Notes: a model not told the origin generated them from the sequence alone. 64,000 nucleotides of DNA from Serpula lacrymans var. lacrymans S7.9 (GCF_000218685.1 NW_006763306.1:789756-853755), one strand, 5' to 3'. Counted from the first letter of the stretch, positions 33,681 through 45,382 are shown. Numbers and translations are program-made.

Positions 33681-35260
33681 ATGTCTGTCGCCGCCGTCGA
33701 CACTCTGTGGGCTCCTGGTTTCATAGGTGGGTGCTCCTGCTTTCTTCTCCCGCCGCTGCCTTCTCAATAATGATTACATTGTCCTCCAGGTTATATGGTA
33801 TCCTTGAGGTAATTTCATCAAGGATTCCTTTCGCACAGTTTTCTCAGCTGATCTTTATGACTCCTTTCTGTCGATGCAACTAGCTTGTATGGAGTCACAC
33901 TCGGGCAGACATATTATTATTTTCGTACGTTTCCGCGCGACATGCTCTCCTTGAAGTTCTTGGTAAGTAGCGATATCCATTGTTTGTTCCTCTCTTGCCA
34001 GTGGTTGATACATTCCTGTAGGTGGGTTCTCTATGGTGAAGGCTATTATCCCATATATTATCCGCTGTTGTACTGACGTATAAGCACCACTCTCAGCGTG
34101 GCAGACACATTGCACGTGTATTGGATCTCCACGTCCTTTTGGATATTACTCGTCAAAGCGAGGACCGATGCGTCGTTAATCGATTTGCTTCCTTGGTACG
34201 TATCTGTCCCATCGTATTTACTCTGACGATCTTACGGACTATTTCGTGTGAAGGCAGCTCGTTGTGAGTTTCCACCGTTACCGAGCAGAATTATGTTCGT
34301 TCTGATATCATATGACAGGCTTCCACGCTTATGACTGTAAGGCATTCAACTTTCTAAAGTCGGGTGATTCGTAATTTAACCATAAGTAGTATTTTCTAAC
34401 TTTTGTTGCACAGATGTGAGTGATGTTTTGTTTTTTGGCATATAGCTGCTCAAATTTTGTCAAGGTTTAACGCATTCAGGCTTTGGCGATGTAAGTGTCA
34501 TCGTCCTGATCAAACATGCATGTTAATCATGCCAAGCACGCTCATTGGCCCTTTGTAGTTAGCGGAAGAAATACGATATTAACGGGGGCAATTGTGAGTG
34601 ATTCTTGGTGATAGAGCATGGCCTTTGTAAACCATCAAAAATTCAGCTTCTTTTGGCATGTGTTCAAATTAGTATGAGTTATGGTTGAATACGTTGAATG
34701 TCCCTGATTCGGACTTGCTCCAGCGTCAGGAATAGGTGAGTATTTACATATGATTTTCGAGTTTCAGACGCTGAACTTCATGATCCAAGCATTTACGATA
34801 TGCTCGTGAGTATAGTAAAGCTTCATCCGCATCAAAATATAATCAATATTTTGTCCAGCACAATTCCACATGGGATAGTGATTTATAACTACCAGGTTGG
34901 CCTCCATTATTGGAACGACTTCCTTGATCAACTGACACAAGGGTGGAGCTTGCCAGCACAACCGAAATAGTTAGCAGTGTACTGTGTGACATTCTCATAA
35001 CAGTGTCACTGGTATATTACTTCAGGAAAAGCCAACCAGGTTACAAAAGGTGGACAGCGCCCTCCTTCACTTTTCATGTTACTGAAGTTGCCGTATGTGT
35101 AGCACCGAGAATCTCATTCAGAGGTTGACTATCTTGACCGTTAACATGGGACTTCTTGGGTGGTAGGCTTATCATATTGAAGCTTTTCTTCAGAGGCTGA
35201 ACCATATCCCCCAAGTCTCGTTGCTTCCCTACAACTTATCTTGGTGAGCACTCACTCTGT
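33681..35260 (+). CDS. probable DUF6534-type seven-helix membrane protein (model incomplete)
   Basis: Small exons on the plus strand join in frame: 33681-33726, 33790-33808, 33884-33962, 34002-34021, 34097-34195. They read MSVAAVDTLWAPGFIGYMV, then LYGVTLGQTYYYFRTFPRD, then VADTLHVYWISTSFWILLV. After an unresolved stretch, about 34945-35050 gives ASTTEIVSSVLCDILITVSL and YYFRKSQPGYKR, and about 35100-35160 gives TENLIQRLTILTVNMGLLG. These are the characteristic blocks of the agaricomycete DUF6534 membrane proteins (LYG.T..Q.Y.YF, D.L...SL.Y.L..S..G.KR, T..LI..L...T.NTG.LT). Expected helices match the hydrophobic blocks. I could not join 34196-34940, so the gene may be intact with tiny exons or decayed. 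Function is unknown for the family. Confidence 0.5.
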
Positions 35261-35875
35261 ATCCTTCGCCGTATTGCCCTAAATCTTTGGGAAGTATTAC
35301 GCGCTGCAAGACGTTAGCACCTATGTGGCTCCTCACTTATTGGTTAGTAAATGTAAGTATTACCGCAACATACCTTATCACTTGAATATTTATCCAAATC
35401 TATGCTAGGTTATGTTAATTCAGTAATGGCTATGTAAGATTTTACCTTATCTTGCCACGGGCCATCGCTGACCGCTTTCTAGCTTGAACGCTCGCCATTC
35501 GCTCAGAAAAATGATTAGACGCGACAATGCGCTAGATATGGCTGTAATATCTAGTTCTGACAATCCCCATACACTAAACACGTCTTCTCAGTGATCTTGT
35601 TAGATGGTGTAATTTATACTATATAAAATGTGTATGTAGTATCTCTATGGTTTGTTTCACTACTTCTCGATTAACAATATCACTATATCACTACGATCTT
35701 TCGGTAAACCCGCACGCATGCACAACTTGAATTACTACCATTTTGGCAGGCTAAATCATATTCTATACCTTTCTTAAAGCCATTGACATTGACTAGTCTA
35801 GGTCTATCAAACCCCGAGATATTTATTTTTATAGAACTAAAACCATCAACGTACTTCTGGCAAAGTATAACATGC
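35261..35875. other. intergenic, AT-rich
   Basis: AT-rich sequence between the end of the membrane-protein model and the eIF3i stop. No motif recognised; 35683-35886 has a minus-strand frame that abuts the eIF3i 3' end and is probably UTR. Confidence 0.45.
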
Positions 35876-37322
35876 TTAATTTTCAATCACTAGGTCTCCG
35901 TAGGGTTTGGCTTTGGAATACGTTTCATCATAATGATGTACTCGCACATACCCATCTTCTCCTCCTGATGCATAGCTACTTCCTCCAGGATGTACAGCAA
36001 TACTTGTGAAATAAGCAGGAAAAATTTAAGGTAGGGTTTACTGAGTTAGGACATGTACTTACGTGTTGATTGGACCGAAGTGACCTTTTACTCGCCCTAT
36101 CTCCTCTTCGAATACCTTGTGCCAAAACCGAGTTTCGAATTTACCTTGTCGTAAAGATGTAGTCGTCACTTGCATAGCTTCCTGGCCACCTCCAAGAAGC
36201 ACCTGCAAAAAGCCACGTAAGATAACGATAAGCTACGATTACATTGCATACATATGGTCGGAAAGGATCTAATGCAGCACTGTTCAGTGGTGTTTCAGTC
36301 GTGAAAGTTTTGAGGACTCTAAGAGTTTTGGTATCATGTAACTGTTGTTTGGTAAGAACAGAAATCAGCAACTGAGCATCCTTTGTTAGGATATCACGCA
36401 CCCGAGCGGTCTTGTCTTTACTGCTTGTGATGAAATATGTTTTATCAGTACTGAGTTGCATATCCGTGACCACATCCATGTGTGCACGTTCATTGTTCAA
36501 TACTTCGTCTCCCGTCGTTACGTCAAACAATGCAACTTTTCCAGATTCGTGACCGGTGACAATGAGGTTGGGAGTGTAGGTAAATGCGCAGACTGTAGCT
36601 TTTGAGCCAATAGGGTTGAACATGTGTAACGGTTTGGATGGCTCTTGTATGAAGAAAAAAAGTCGACTGGGCATTCTTGCATTCATGAGCGGAGAGAGCT
36701 ACTCACGGTCTGAACCATCGCCATCTCTATTGATCTGGAAAACCCTTACAGCACCTTGGTGACCCATACGTTGTTCTGTAATGCAGACCACCTGTTGGTC
36801 ATCGTCGCTGAATGATACACGCTTCACAGCGGTGGGAAATTCCCAAGTGTAAAGACATTTTCCGGTAGAAACCGACCACAAACGAAGAGTGTTGTCGGCC
36901 GAGCCAGATACAAGAAATTTGGACTGAGCTAGAACAAAAGGGTAAGGTCAAGACATCCGATAATTGCAACCATGCAAGAGACTCAAGTAAAGGATGATAT
37001 CTCACAGTCAACGTCCAGAGTCCACACAGTCCCATTATGCCCGTCATACGTGCCTAACCGCTCGCCATTATGTGAAAACCATGCATTGACAATATGATCT
37101 TTTGAGCAGGAGAAGAGTAGATCGCCTTCAAGATTGAATTTGAGCTGGGTAAGAGAACGTTCGTGACCTAGTGGATAATTTCAAGAGCAGAGATCAGAAT
37201 GTCAATGTCAGTCTTTTGATTTGACTGGTAATTTGGGGTAAGTCACCTTGTAAAAGGATTGGCCTCTGCAGCACGATATCAGTGTATGAAAATGAACAAT
37301 AAGTCACGCATTCACATACCAT
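35876..37322 (-). CDS. TIF34: translation initiation factor eIF3 subunit I (TIF34)
   Basis: Eight exons (37322-37320, 37265-37247, 37167-37006, 36928-36707, 36643-36402, 36341-36252, 36202-36063, 36002-35876) give 334 residues, the normal eIF3i length. It is a WD40 propeller of the eIF3 complex, acting in 43S pre-initiation complex assembly. Signatures: [58 protein letters not shown]-type block [43 protein letters not shown] and [16 protein letters not shown], ending [16 protein letters not shown]. The first coding exon is the ATG codon alone, followed at once by GTATGTG; this is required because RPILLQ at 37265 has no Met before it. Confidence 0.93.
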
Positions 37323-37565
37323 GTTAATTTCGTAGGTCTTTTGATCGAACTAGACTCTGTAGAGAGCTTTCTAAGGTGTGAAAAGTAGAGCTGACTCTGA
37401 TAGGCGATGTCTGAATTTTACAGATGCGGCACGTGACACTACTTTTCTTCATCTCTAATCTTCAAATGATCCCCAGTCACATTGAAAATAATAACTTTAA
37501 ATGCATCCAATTCAGTGACGTCCTTGAATATTCACTCTCAAACAACATAAGCTCAACGTTCAGTC

Positions 37566-38609
37566 TTGCCTAGTCCGGGACTGCCTTCGTCTGGTCCAGC
37601 CCGTAAACGACCTAGATTAACGAGGCCGACGGGACAAAAGCTAAACGTTGAGAGCCCACTCAAGAAACCAGTTTATGATCTGAAATATTATTTGGAAGAC
37701 GGAGATCTTGTTGAAAGGGTGGAGGACATCAAGGTACTTGGTCGTAACCCACATATTTTCAATGTTAAATCTAATGTTATAAGGTTCACCAATGTTTCCT
37801 TACCCGTGATACTTCTGCCTTCGCAGATATGTTTGCAATTCACGTCGCCAGTCACCGCGATGAAGTTAGCTTGAAGGCGTGTGGTTCAAGCGATCAGTGT
37901 CCCGTAAAGTTGCATGGCGATACTAACCAACAGTTTAGGTCTCTTCTGTGGGTTTTGTACGCGTTGTGAGTAAAAGAAAGGTAGTCACTGCAATGATGTT
38001 GAAGCATTCCTACCCAAAGGCCCAATAAAATTACTGCCAACCACCAATGCAAAACCTTGAAAAACTTTCAACGTTTGCTGAGCATCGCAGAATCCCCCAA
38101 CAAACTCACATCGAGTCGTGGGCAATCAACGTCATAACGGCATTCGTCTCATTGTCTTCCTGTTCAATGTGGATGGATTAGCTTTAGCTAATCAATTTAT
38201 CGGATTTACCTTCGCATCCGAAAACCATAGCTTACGCGGCACACTCCTCAGAGAATGGGTTCCTAAACTTCTTTCCGGAAGTGCCCCCTTAACGCAGGCT
38301 CTAAACATAACCGAAAATTTTCGAGTAACAGTTACTTAAGGTGCAGCGTATTACGATTGGAGAGACTTGTGTACAAATGGGAGGCTGCCTGTAGGCAACC
38401 ATTCAAATCAAGCTCAACATATCCGACTAGCGCATATTCATTGGTTGCTTTCTCAGCGCTGGACATGGTTTGTGGATAATCCTCCTACTCGTCATCGTGC
38501 ACGCGCCCTGCTCGCGTTTGTGCGGCCAAATGGAAAAAGCTGTGGAGTTACGTGTCCTGCCACCAGGAATTCAACAAGATCGGCCATATGGATGTGGTTG
38601 CTAGGTTAG
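37566..38609 (+). pseudogene. BTB/POZ domain protein, degenerate
   Basis: The frame holds a BTB domain: YYLEDGDLVERVEDI, then across a short intron (about 37734-37784) KVHQCFLTRDTSAFADMFAI, and CGSSDQCPVKLHGDTNQQF before LLWVLYAL. The C-terminal family region follows (ASENHSLRGTLLREWVPKL, then GAAYYDW, then GQ/NQAQHIRLAHIHWLL). Several frameshifts are needed: near 38090 (IAES to HIESWAINVI) and near 38338, where a TAA cuts the sequence. The leading codon of the open frame is TTG and no ATG lies nearby, so the start seems lost too. BTB proteins are often cullin-3 adaptors; this copy is probably dead. Related remnants lie at 39085 and 9071. Confidence 0.7.
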
Positions 38610-39084
38610 ACTGTGCAGTACTGCTCTTTAATTCATTGATATCAAGGATCCCGCCGCTTGCTATGAGAAGGCTCTGTGAGCTGTCACCGATAGAAGACAA
38701 AAGCACTATACAGACTTCTTATTGAAGGTATGAGATCTGACGAAACTTAGTTCGGTGTCTTTCTCCAGATTCAAGGATTACTTGGTCAGTATGCTGTCCT
38801 TGCCTTGAAAAAATAAATGCACTGCTCATTCTCAGCTTTAGCATTCTTGAAATATTTATGTAATTCGACATACAGTCCTCCGAGTCTTCAATTGGTAATT
38901 ATAAGGGATGATTTGAGGAGCCGACCGTAACTGCCCTCCGAACTCTTCACTCTTCAAGTCAGTAATGGATTATCACTGCAAATAACTCAAGGCAATATAA
39001 TCTCTCCTACAGCATAGCAACGTTCAACTCAAGTCTTTGAACAATCCTCATAATCCACAATGAAGCAACGGATGCTTTCTAAAA
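38610..39084. other. spacer between BTB copies
   Basis: No open frame of interest. It separates the two tandem BTB remnants and may contain remains of the 3' end of the first copy. Confidence 0.4.
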
Positions 39085-39935
39085 TGCGTACAATATAGCG
39101 ATGCCCCCCTTGAGGATTTCTTGTGCATGTTTTTGACCTTCGACCACTGTGCACGTCAAGTTTGGGATCGCCTTTGTTCAGACCATTGTTCATGATCTGA
39201 GAATTTTCCTGGAAAACGGAGATTCTCTTTTAATTGTAGAGGATATTTGGATATTTTGATCAAGGTACATAGATTTCACATTTATGCGTGCTTTCGATGC
39301 TAAAGTTGTGAAAGGTTTACTGTCTTGTCTTTTCCGTGATCGTGATAAGTCTGCCTTCGCAGATATGTTTGCGATTTACACGTCGAGTGCCGTCAATCGA
39401 GACAGTTCACAGACATGTGATTCGAGATACAACTAACCCATGATGTTGCATGGAGATACAGTTGCATAGATTCGGGCTCTCCTTTAAATTTTGTATGTTC
39501 TGTGAGCAAGTCTAGACGCTTCCAGTGCCAAACTTTGAGCGACTTCGAGCTATTTTAAATCTCACCAACAAGCACCAATTTACCAATATTGAAAGCATGG
39601 GCAATTTGCTTATATAGCCATTCATCTTCTCTTCTGACTTGGCTCAAACATTACTGGGGAGGTGATGGAATAGATTTGCCTTATCGATTTGTTGAACTTA
39701 CATTCGTTTTTCAGAACAAGGACCTACGCAATGCGCTCATCAAGAGATGGGGTGCCCCGACTCCTTTCTAACGTTGTCCCGTCCATTTCTCCAATTCCGG
39801 CTCTTATCATGGCCGACATATATCCTTTAAGGCTCCGTCAAGGCTTTTGGATGAAGCTCGTACCGATGGGAAACTGTCCTTGGGCAGTCCTTGAAATCAA
39901 GCTCTACACATTCGACTTTCATATATACTGGTGAC
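39085..39935 (+). pseudogene. second BTB/POZ copy, heavily degraded
   Basis: Pieces align with the copy at 37566: FLENGDSLLIVEDI (against YLEDGDLVERVEDI), SAFADMFAIYTSS (against SAFADMFAIHVAS), MLHGDT (against KLHGDT), and VELTFVFQNKDLRNALIKRW (against IGFTFASENHSLRGTLLREW). At DNA level TCTGCCTTCGCAGATATGTTTGC is shared by both. Stops occur in every frame. It is a tandem duplicate in decay. Confidence 0.65.
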
Positions 39936-40380
39936 TTTCTAACCTTTGAAACTAGCTAGTACATCATCCTCCTGCATTTATACCTGGTTAAGGTTAACCT
40001 TTTCTTGCGCAAATCACGACACGCATCGGATAGTGGAACGGAGGAAAATGTAAGTGCTGTACTCAACCATGTCGATTTCAGAAGATTAACCTATGTATCA
40101 TGTTTAGCAAGCCGAGTTTCCGGGTCGCCACTATTTTCATGGATATTGAAGTCATTAACCCTTGCCCATTACCTTGCTTGCAAGGTCATATGCCATGTCA
40201 CTCAAGCCACAATTCTGTCAAATTTAACATACACAAACAAAACATCGGAACGTTCCGTGTGTCTCAATCTCCGAATGGTTGGAAAAGTCTCCTTTTGCTG
40301 GTCTATTGTAGTTGGAACTTCTCGTACAATAAACTACAGGTGAATTATGGTCTTGTCAGATTATAGTGGCCCTGCCTATA
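39936..40380. other. no gene seen
   Basis: Two short plus-strand frames (40005-40343, 40100-40366) have no recognisable motif. It probably contains remains of the BTB duplicate and the 3' side of the Helitron fragment. Confidence 0.4.
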
Positions 40381-40645
40381 TCGTATTTCGGTATTCGTGT
40401 TTAACTCTTCTAATCTTGAGTCATCCAGCTTCAGATCCTCTGATGGGTGTACTGTGACAAGTTTTTCATCAAAATCCCTGAGCAGCCGAATCGAACCCTT
40501 TTCGCGACCTCTGGACAACGCTACATATGCTCCGAACTTCGAAACCTGAAACGACGGTGTCTTCCCAATACAACGATAACTGTTTCCAAAGTCTGGCCTT
40601 GGGACTTGAAGTCGGTAAAAGCTGTTGCAGGAATAACTGCATCAC
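40381..40645 (-). pseudogene. Helitron helicase C-terminal remnant
   Basis: Read on the minus strand, SDAVIPATAFTDFKSQGQTLE and TVIVVLG are followed, after one frameshift and a TAG, by AYVALSRGREKGSIRLLRDF and DEKLVTVHPSEDLKLDDSRL then EELN. This is the C-terminal block of the PIF1-like helicase of fungal Helitrons (SQGQT, YVALSR motifs of superfamily 1B). The Rep domain and the rest of the helicase are absent. I could not identify the terminal CTRR hairpin. Confidence 0.8.
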
Positions 40646-41421
40646 TAAGTACATCACAAAAGAGGAGACAAAAGAGAAGTAGGCATACTGTGTTATGTAA
40701 GCAAGCAAGGTCAGAGTCGGCGCCTTGCGACGACTCCTAGTCTGTTAAGGAGCCGCTACAACTTGTCTATGTGAGAGAGGTAAGAGAAACATTGTACGCA
40801 ATGTTGGAATGACGAGCTCGAGGGATACAGTGCAAGCGTGCACGAAGGACGAGAACCTAGAAAGGAAAGTCAGCATAAGGTAGAGTTGGAGTGATGCGAC
40901 ACTCACCAATATATATCCATCAAAAATTTTATACTTCCGTTTTCACTTATAAGCCGTACGCTGCCACGTACACACCTCAGAGTCCCCCATTAACTCTGAG
41001 GTGAGAGTGTTTTCTGTATGTTAGTTGTACCCATACTCACAGTACCGTTGTAGGTTGTTTACTGTGTATAGGTGCATATTGCCGAATATGATATTCAGAG
41101 TCCCCCATTAACTCTTGAGGTTGTTTGCTGTGTATAGATCAGATAAAACGCAATGTTGTGATATTTGACACCACATTAGTAGTGATCCATCAAATGGAGT
41201 AATATAACTTTGAGTTTTCTGGAAGTTTCGCCATTCCTTTCCTTCCAGCACGAGCATGTTTTACTCGCAATTGTTCAAAAGGAACTATCATGTATGTTTA
41301 TTTGCTTGTATCGATACAAGAACAGATTATACTGCTGGTTACCACATCTCACGTGCTGGTCGCAAATTATACAAACACGGCGTCAAGACAAAATCGAGAT
41401 AAAGTTAATGAATACTCCCTC
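40646..41421. repeat. spacer with a direct repeat pair
   Basis: Within this spacer, TCAGAGTCCCCCATTAACTC occurs at 40977 and again at 41095, about 119 bp apart. The first copy is flanked to form a palindrome (CCTCAGAG...CTCTGAGG). A second shared block, AGGTTGTTT.CTGTGTATAG, lies at 41051 and 41118. No coding sequence is seen. The repeats could be regulatory or remnants of a mobile element. Confidence 0.55.
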
Positions 41422-42205
41422 TTAGTAATTGCCGCCAGACTTGAAAAAGGTATAAGGTCAATGACAAATTTGTATGTGCACACACTTGCCAACTCACCTG
41501 ACGTTCCTGGCCCCTCTCGGCGAGATCAGATTTACCTATAACCTTACCAGCCATCTTTTCCATTCCACCTATGACCGCAACATCATCAGATCATCGTCAC
41601 TACATACTCATTCATGCAAACACATACCTCTCATCTTGTCACCTAAACCAGGTTTGTCCCCTTGTGCGCCTGCACCTCCGCCTAATCCCGAGTCATACTC
41701 GTCATTATCTCTCTCATATCCCTTGGACCCAAAGCCCCCAGAGCGCTGCTGTTGCTGACCTTGGCCTCCAAAGCCCTGGCCTTGACCTTGGCCGGCACCG
41801 TAGTCACTCTGACCATACTGTCCCTCACCGCCCATGCGGCCAGCTCCAGGTACGTTTACATCTTGGGTGTCCCCTGATCCAGCAAGACCAGAATCAGTAC
41901 CATACTGGTTTGGCTCGTCAAGACCGGGATCGCGACGGCCACCACTGCCGGTGTAGCCACCACTCTGGCCATAACCACTGCCGCCGTGAGAGCCAGCAAC
42001 GGTATTCTGTCCGCCATCATCTTGGCCAGCAGATCGAGGGTCGAAGTTAGCGGAATGGTCAAATCCACCACCTAAGCCTGCGTAAAAATAATGATATTAG
42101 CCACTCATGTTTGAAGTAGTGTACATCAGATGAGATGTTACCTCGATCTTGGCGACCGCCCTGAAATTGCTGGTCGTTGAATTGGTTGTTGTTATCGTAA
42201 GACAT
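41422..42205 (-). CDS. Gly/Gln-rich small protein with CsbD-like tail
   Basis: Four exons (42205-42142, 42077-41628, 41568-41498, 41439-41422) give 200 residues. The bulk is low complexity (Gly, Gln, Asp, Ser; for example GAGQGQGQGFGGQGQQQQRS). The last about 45 residues read LGDKMRGGMEKMAGKVIGK then SDLAERGQERQSGGNY, close to the CsbD-like stress-response signature (G...G..E...GK..G.....E.G..R). Many fungi carry such proteins and they are often stress-induced; nothing here shows regulation directly. The final exon is 18 bp. The gene lies amid transposon debris but looks intact. Confidence 0.7.
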
Positions 42206-42623
42206 GTTTATAAAGATGATTCAGGAATATTGAGGTATTAAAAGTATGCTCGTCGATGAGTTTATATACTAAATATCCAAACCGCTGGGAGTGGGACCTA
42301 TGACGCATGCGCAAACCCGCCATGACGAGGATGACGATGATTCGTGCTGAACCGGACTAAGTGGAGTAAAACATTGCCTCAGTTCGGTGTCCGCAAAGAG
42401 ATTAGGGGTACTATGGCTCGGTTTACTCCATGGATAGTCTCCTCTAATCAGACCTTCCTTTGGAAGGTCTGCAATGATTCACGCTATGTATACCGCTGCT
42501 AAGGCATTCACCACCAACTGTCGGTGATAGGAAGTTCACCACGCCACATTAAGCTTAGTAAGCACATATCAATGCTCGAGTGAGCGATTCTAAGTCCTAC
42601 TGTCTAACCAAAAAAATTCGACA
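42206..42623. other. promoter side of the Gly/Gln-rich gene
   Basis: Non-coding in appearance. A TATATACTAAATAT stretch near 42261 could serve as TATA element for the minus-strand gene. Confidence 0.4.
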
Positions 42624-42785
42624 ATGAGTCCCCAGCAAAATCCAGAGACTCCTACTCCTAATAATATATACGCTGACAATCAGTATATCAATGTCCAAGC
42701 AAATTTGAATGCTATTACCCCATCCCCCACTTCACGGCCACTAGCTGCCTCATTATCATTACCACTTCTCCCCTATTTTCAAACA
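42624..42785 (+). pseudogene. short open frame running into the RecQ fragment
   Basis: A frame starting MSPQQNPETPTPNNIYADNQ continues with a Ser/Pro/Leu-rich segment and meets the tail of the antisense RecQ fragment at about 42760-42790. It resembles an N-terminal, low-complexity protein start, but no family is recognised. Probably a broken junction between two unrelated pieces. Confidence 0.3.
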
Positions 42786-43085
42786 CCTATTGGTAGGGAA
42801 TACAATGACCATGGCTGGGTTAGACGGCACATGTCTGGGTGGTGTGCAAAGGTTGGGATTCTCAGATAATGCAAGGAGGATGAGCATATACGTATAAAAA
42901 AAGGCCGTTTTACCCCCTCCTGTGGGTATGATAACCATAAGATCATTTCCGTTGAGACTTTGGCAGACGCCTTCAATCTGATAGTTGTGGGGTTCATATG
43001 GCAAGTATTTCGCAAGTATCTGGCGAGCAAGTAGGGTTCTCTTGGGTGAGCTGAACAGAAATGGAGTCTCGGGCATCTGGGACAT
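42759..43085 (-). pseudogene. truncated RecQ-type DEAD helicase
   Basis: About 100 residues from a Met at 43085: PHNYQIEGVCQSLNGNDLMV with the Q-motif-like start, IIPTGGGKTAFFYTYMLIL with Walker A (GGGKT), then PAMVIVFPTN. The RecQ family start is clear. After VFPTN the similarity stops at about 42790 and a stop follows, so DEAH and all C-terminal motifs are missing. Agaricomycetes carry many such RecQ copies, often associated with repeats. No function is expected. Confidence 0.75.
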
Positions 43086-45382
43086 TGTTATTTTGTGTTG
43101 TCGGGCATATCACGTCAAGTGCGAGTATTCTGGTGGTTTCGAGCCTTCGTTTATTTCTATGTAGCACACAACTCTACTACTGGGGCGCGACGCGACACGT
43201 CATGTGATGTCCCTCAACGCCGGAATGCTCATCACCTGCGAGATGGCAACCAATCGATCAAGACTACTCCATGGATGAGACTATGATGAGGCGATCTTGG
43301 ATGCCTGCCTTTTTTGGACTCTAACGCCACCCCTGGGACTGAAACTAAGCGGCCAAGAACTAAGTCTATCATTGGCAGATGTGGCGCGGCTGCTATATTT
43401 CGCTGCTATCAATGGCCTATGATCAGGATAAACCCATCTCCTTGAACTAGAGAAGATTAAATCCCGCCAGTACAACCTTCGCAAGCAGGGTCCGTGAATA
43501 CAAGATGTGGTCAATGGGTTGTTCGATTCTCATCCCATAATGCTGTGGATAACAATAACACGATATGGAATAACCCGTCTTCTGCAACATCTGCTTCTAG
43601 ATGCGTACGGATGGTGCCTAAGTCAATGACACGATAGATTATCCGGACGGAGAACAAGTGTTTCTGACACAGCATTGAGCCTAGGAGCCTAGGCTCATCG
43701 CCGTCAATTGGTGGCGGCTTCCGTGCGACTTAATTATCTAGAATGCAAGTCATTTTCTAGTGCTGTACCTTGCAAGACGTCCTTATCAGCATAAGGATAC
43801 AGTAAGAACTGGTGTTTGTTACCTATCAACCTTTGCGCATTATATCATGCGTACTTGCACCTCAAATCAGTACCTATTTGCTTGTGCTTGCAAGCTCTTC
43901 CGACGACATGGTCGACCCTAACTCGACTATAGTAACGTGTCTCAAGGATGAAGGACTTCATGAAAAAATTAGTATGCTCTAATGTGAGAAGCAAAGCAAT
44001 GACCCCCTGGGTAGATCCAATTGATTCGTCTACTGTTTGAACTAGCAGCAACGGGCTTGAGCACGGCGGCGAGGTCACCATGCAAACATAGTTGTATAGT
44101 GGGAATAAGTGCTTGCGATCGAAAGTCTGATGTGAACATGAACCGTTGATACAATTCGATTGAAGCCTATTACAGGAGCTAATGAAGCGTTTCCAAGCAA
44201 AGCTTGAAAGTTTGGAGGCAGAATCGTCCAATGGCAGCTCCTTGACCTTCCTGGATGCATAGATATCCGAAATCAATTGCAAAGCCCGCCGAACGCGACT
44301 TATGTCAACAGGAAGAGTGTTGCATCTATACATAGGTTAGATGGCAGACATATTCTGGCTTATCCATTGTGCGCAATTCTTTTCAACCAAAGGCTTTCCA
44401 AAGGCCCTTTTCAGCGTACAATGTTCTTTGTTGACGGTGTCCGTGCTAGTCGGCCTTGTACGCGAGAATAGCTTAACCTGTGCTGTCGTTCAATACATTT
44501 AGTGCTGGTAATTTACAAGCGCGATGAACGTACCTTGCAACACTAACGTTAACCATCCCGTAAATCAAATATGCTCATTGAAGATAGCGAGTTGACTGTA
44601 ACAAGGGGCTCGGACTTGCATGGAATACGCATTTGTGCCGCAGTAGGAGAAAAGGAGGCGACTGGTCAACAGTCGGTGGTCCAGCGCTCAGGCTTTACCA
44701 TATCTAAGTGCTTACCAAACCAAGCATCATTGCCATTCATCTCCAAAACACGAGTCGACAGCGCATCAGTTTGGAAAATCTGAACGTTTGGTGTGGAAGG
44801 TGGCGCCACCGTCGAAGCCGAACAAGATTTGGCACGGTGATAGCACTGATACATGTGAGGAGCCTGAGAAAGCGAATGCACCGCCAGCCGCCTGATGAAC
44901 GTTATACCCAGTTGTGCAAAGAGTGATCCCACGGGTAAACGTAGGCGTCCGTCGTCGTGTCGAACAGCAACCAGGCAGCCAAAAGCCAAGAAGACAAAGA
45001 CATAGAAGAGACATAGTAACGGTCGCCGTCGTTCAGCGAGTCAGGCTCAAGTTGTTCGCCTCGTATTGTGTCTCTTGGAATGGTAGCTTACCTAACGCGG
45101 CTATAGCTGGAACAGAAGGTGTTATATTCTTGTAGGCGAATCGAATCCACTGCGGGGCGACAAAAAATTACTTAGAAAGCGATATTTTTACCGTGAAACT
45201 CAACGTTCTTTGACGAAATTCCTCTCGTTTTGTGGTTCTCTCGTTATCTTCTTTTGCTACTAGACCAGTCACGACCGTCCACTTATACCACTGGCACATT
45301 ATACCTGGCCTTGCATACCTCGGAGCACTGGACTCTCAGCCAACGATAGCTGGCACACACACTTAGATTTATAGACTGAACA
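43086..45382. other. gene-poor stretch with unidentified minus-strand frames
   Basis: The minus strand has a 162-codon open frame at 43845-44333 (contains VRRALQLISDIYASRKVKEL and a segment LSSFAWKRFI) and a hydrophobic one at 44766-45014 that can read SSWLLAAWLLFDTTTDAY in another frame. They could be exons of one decayed membrane-protein gene, but no family signature is convincing. A palindrome CCTAGGAGCCTAGG lies at about 43681. The last 100 bp should be promoter for the gene starting at 45383. Confidence 0.3.

Noticed and set aside
43845..44333. 162-codon minus-strand frame
   Set aside because: Open but without recognisable domain, start context or supporting neighbours; kept only as a trace in the intergenic note.
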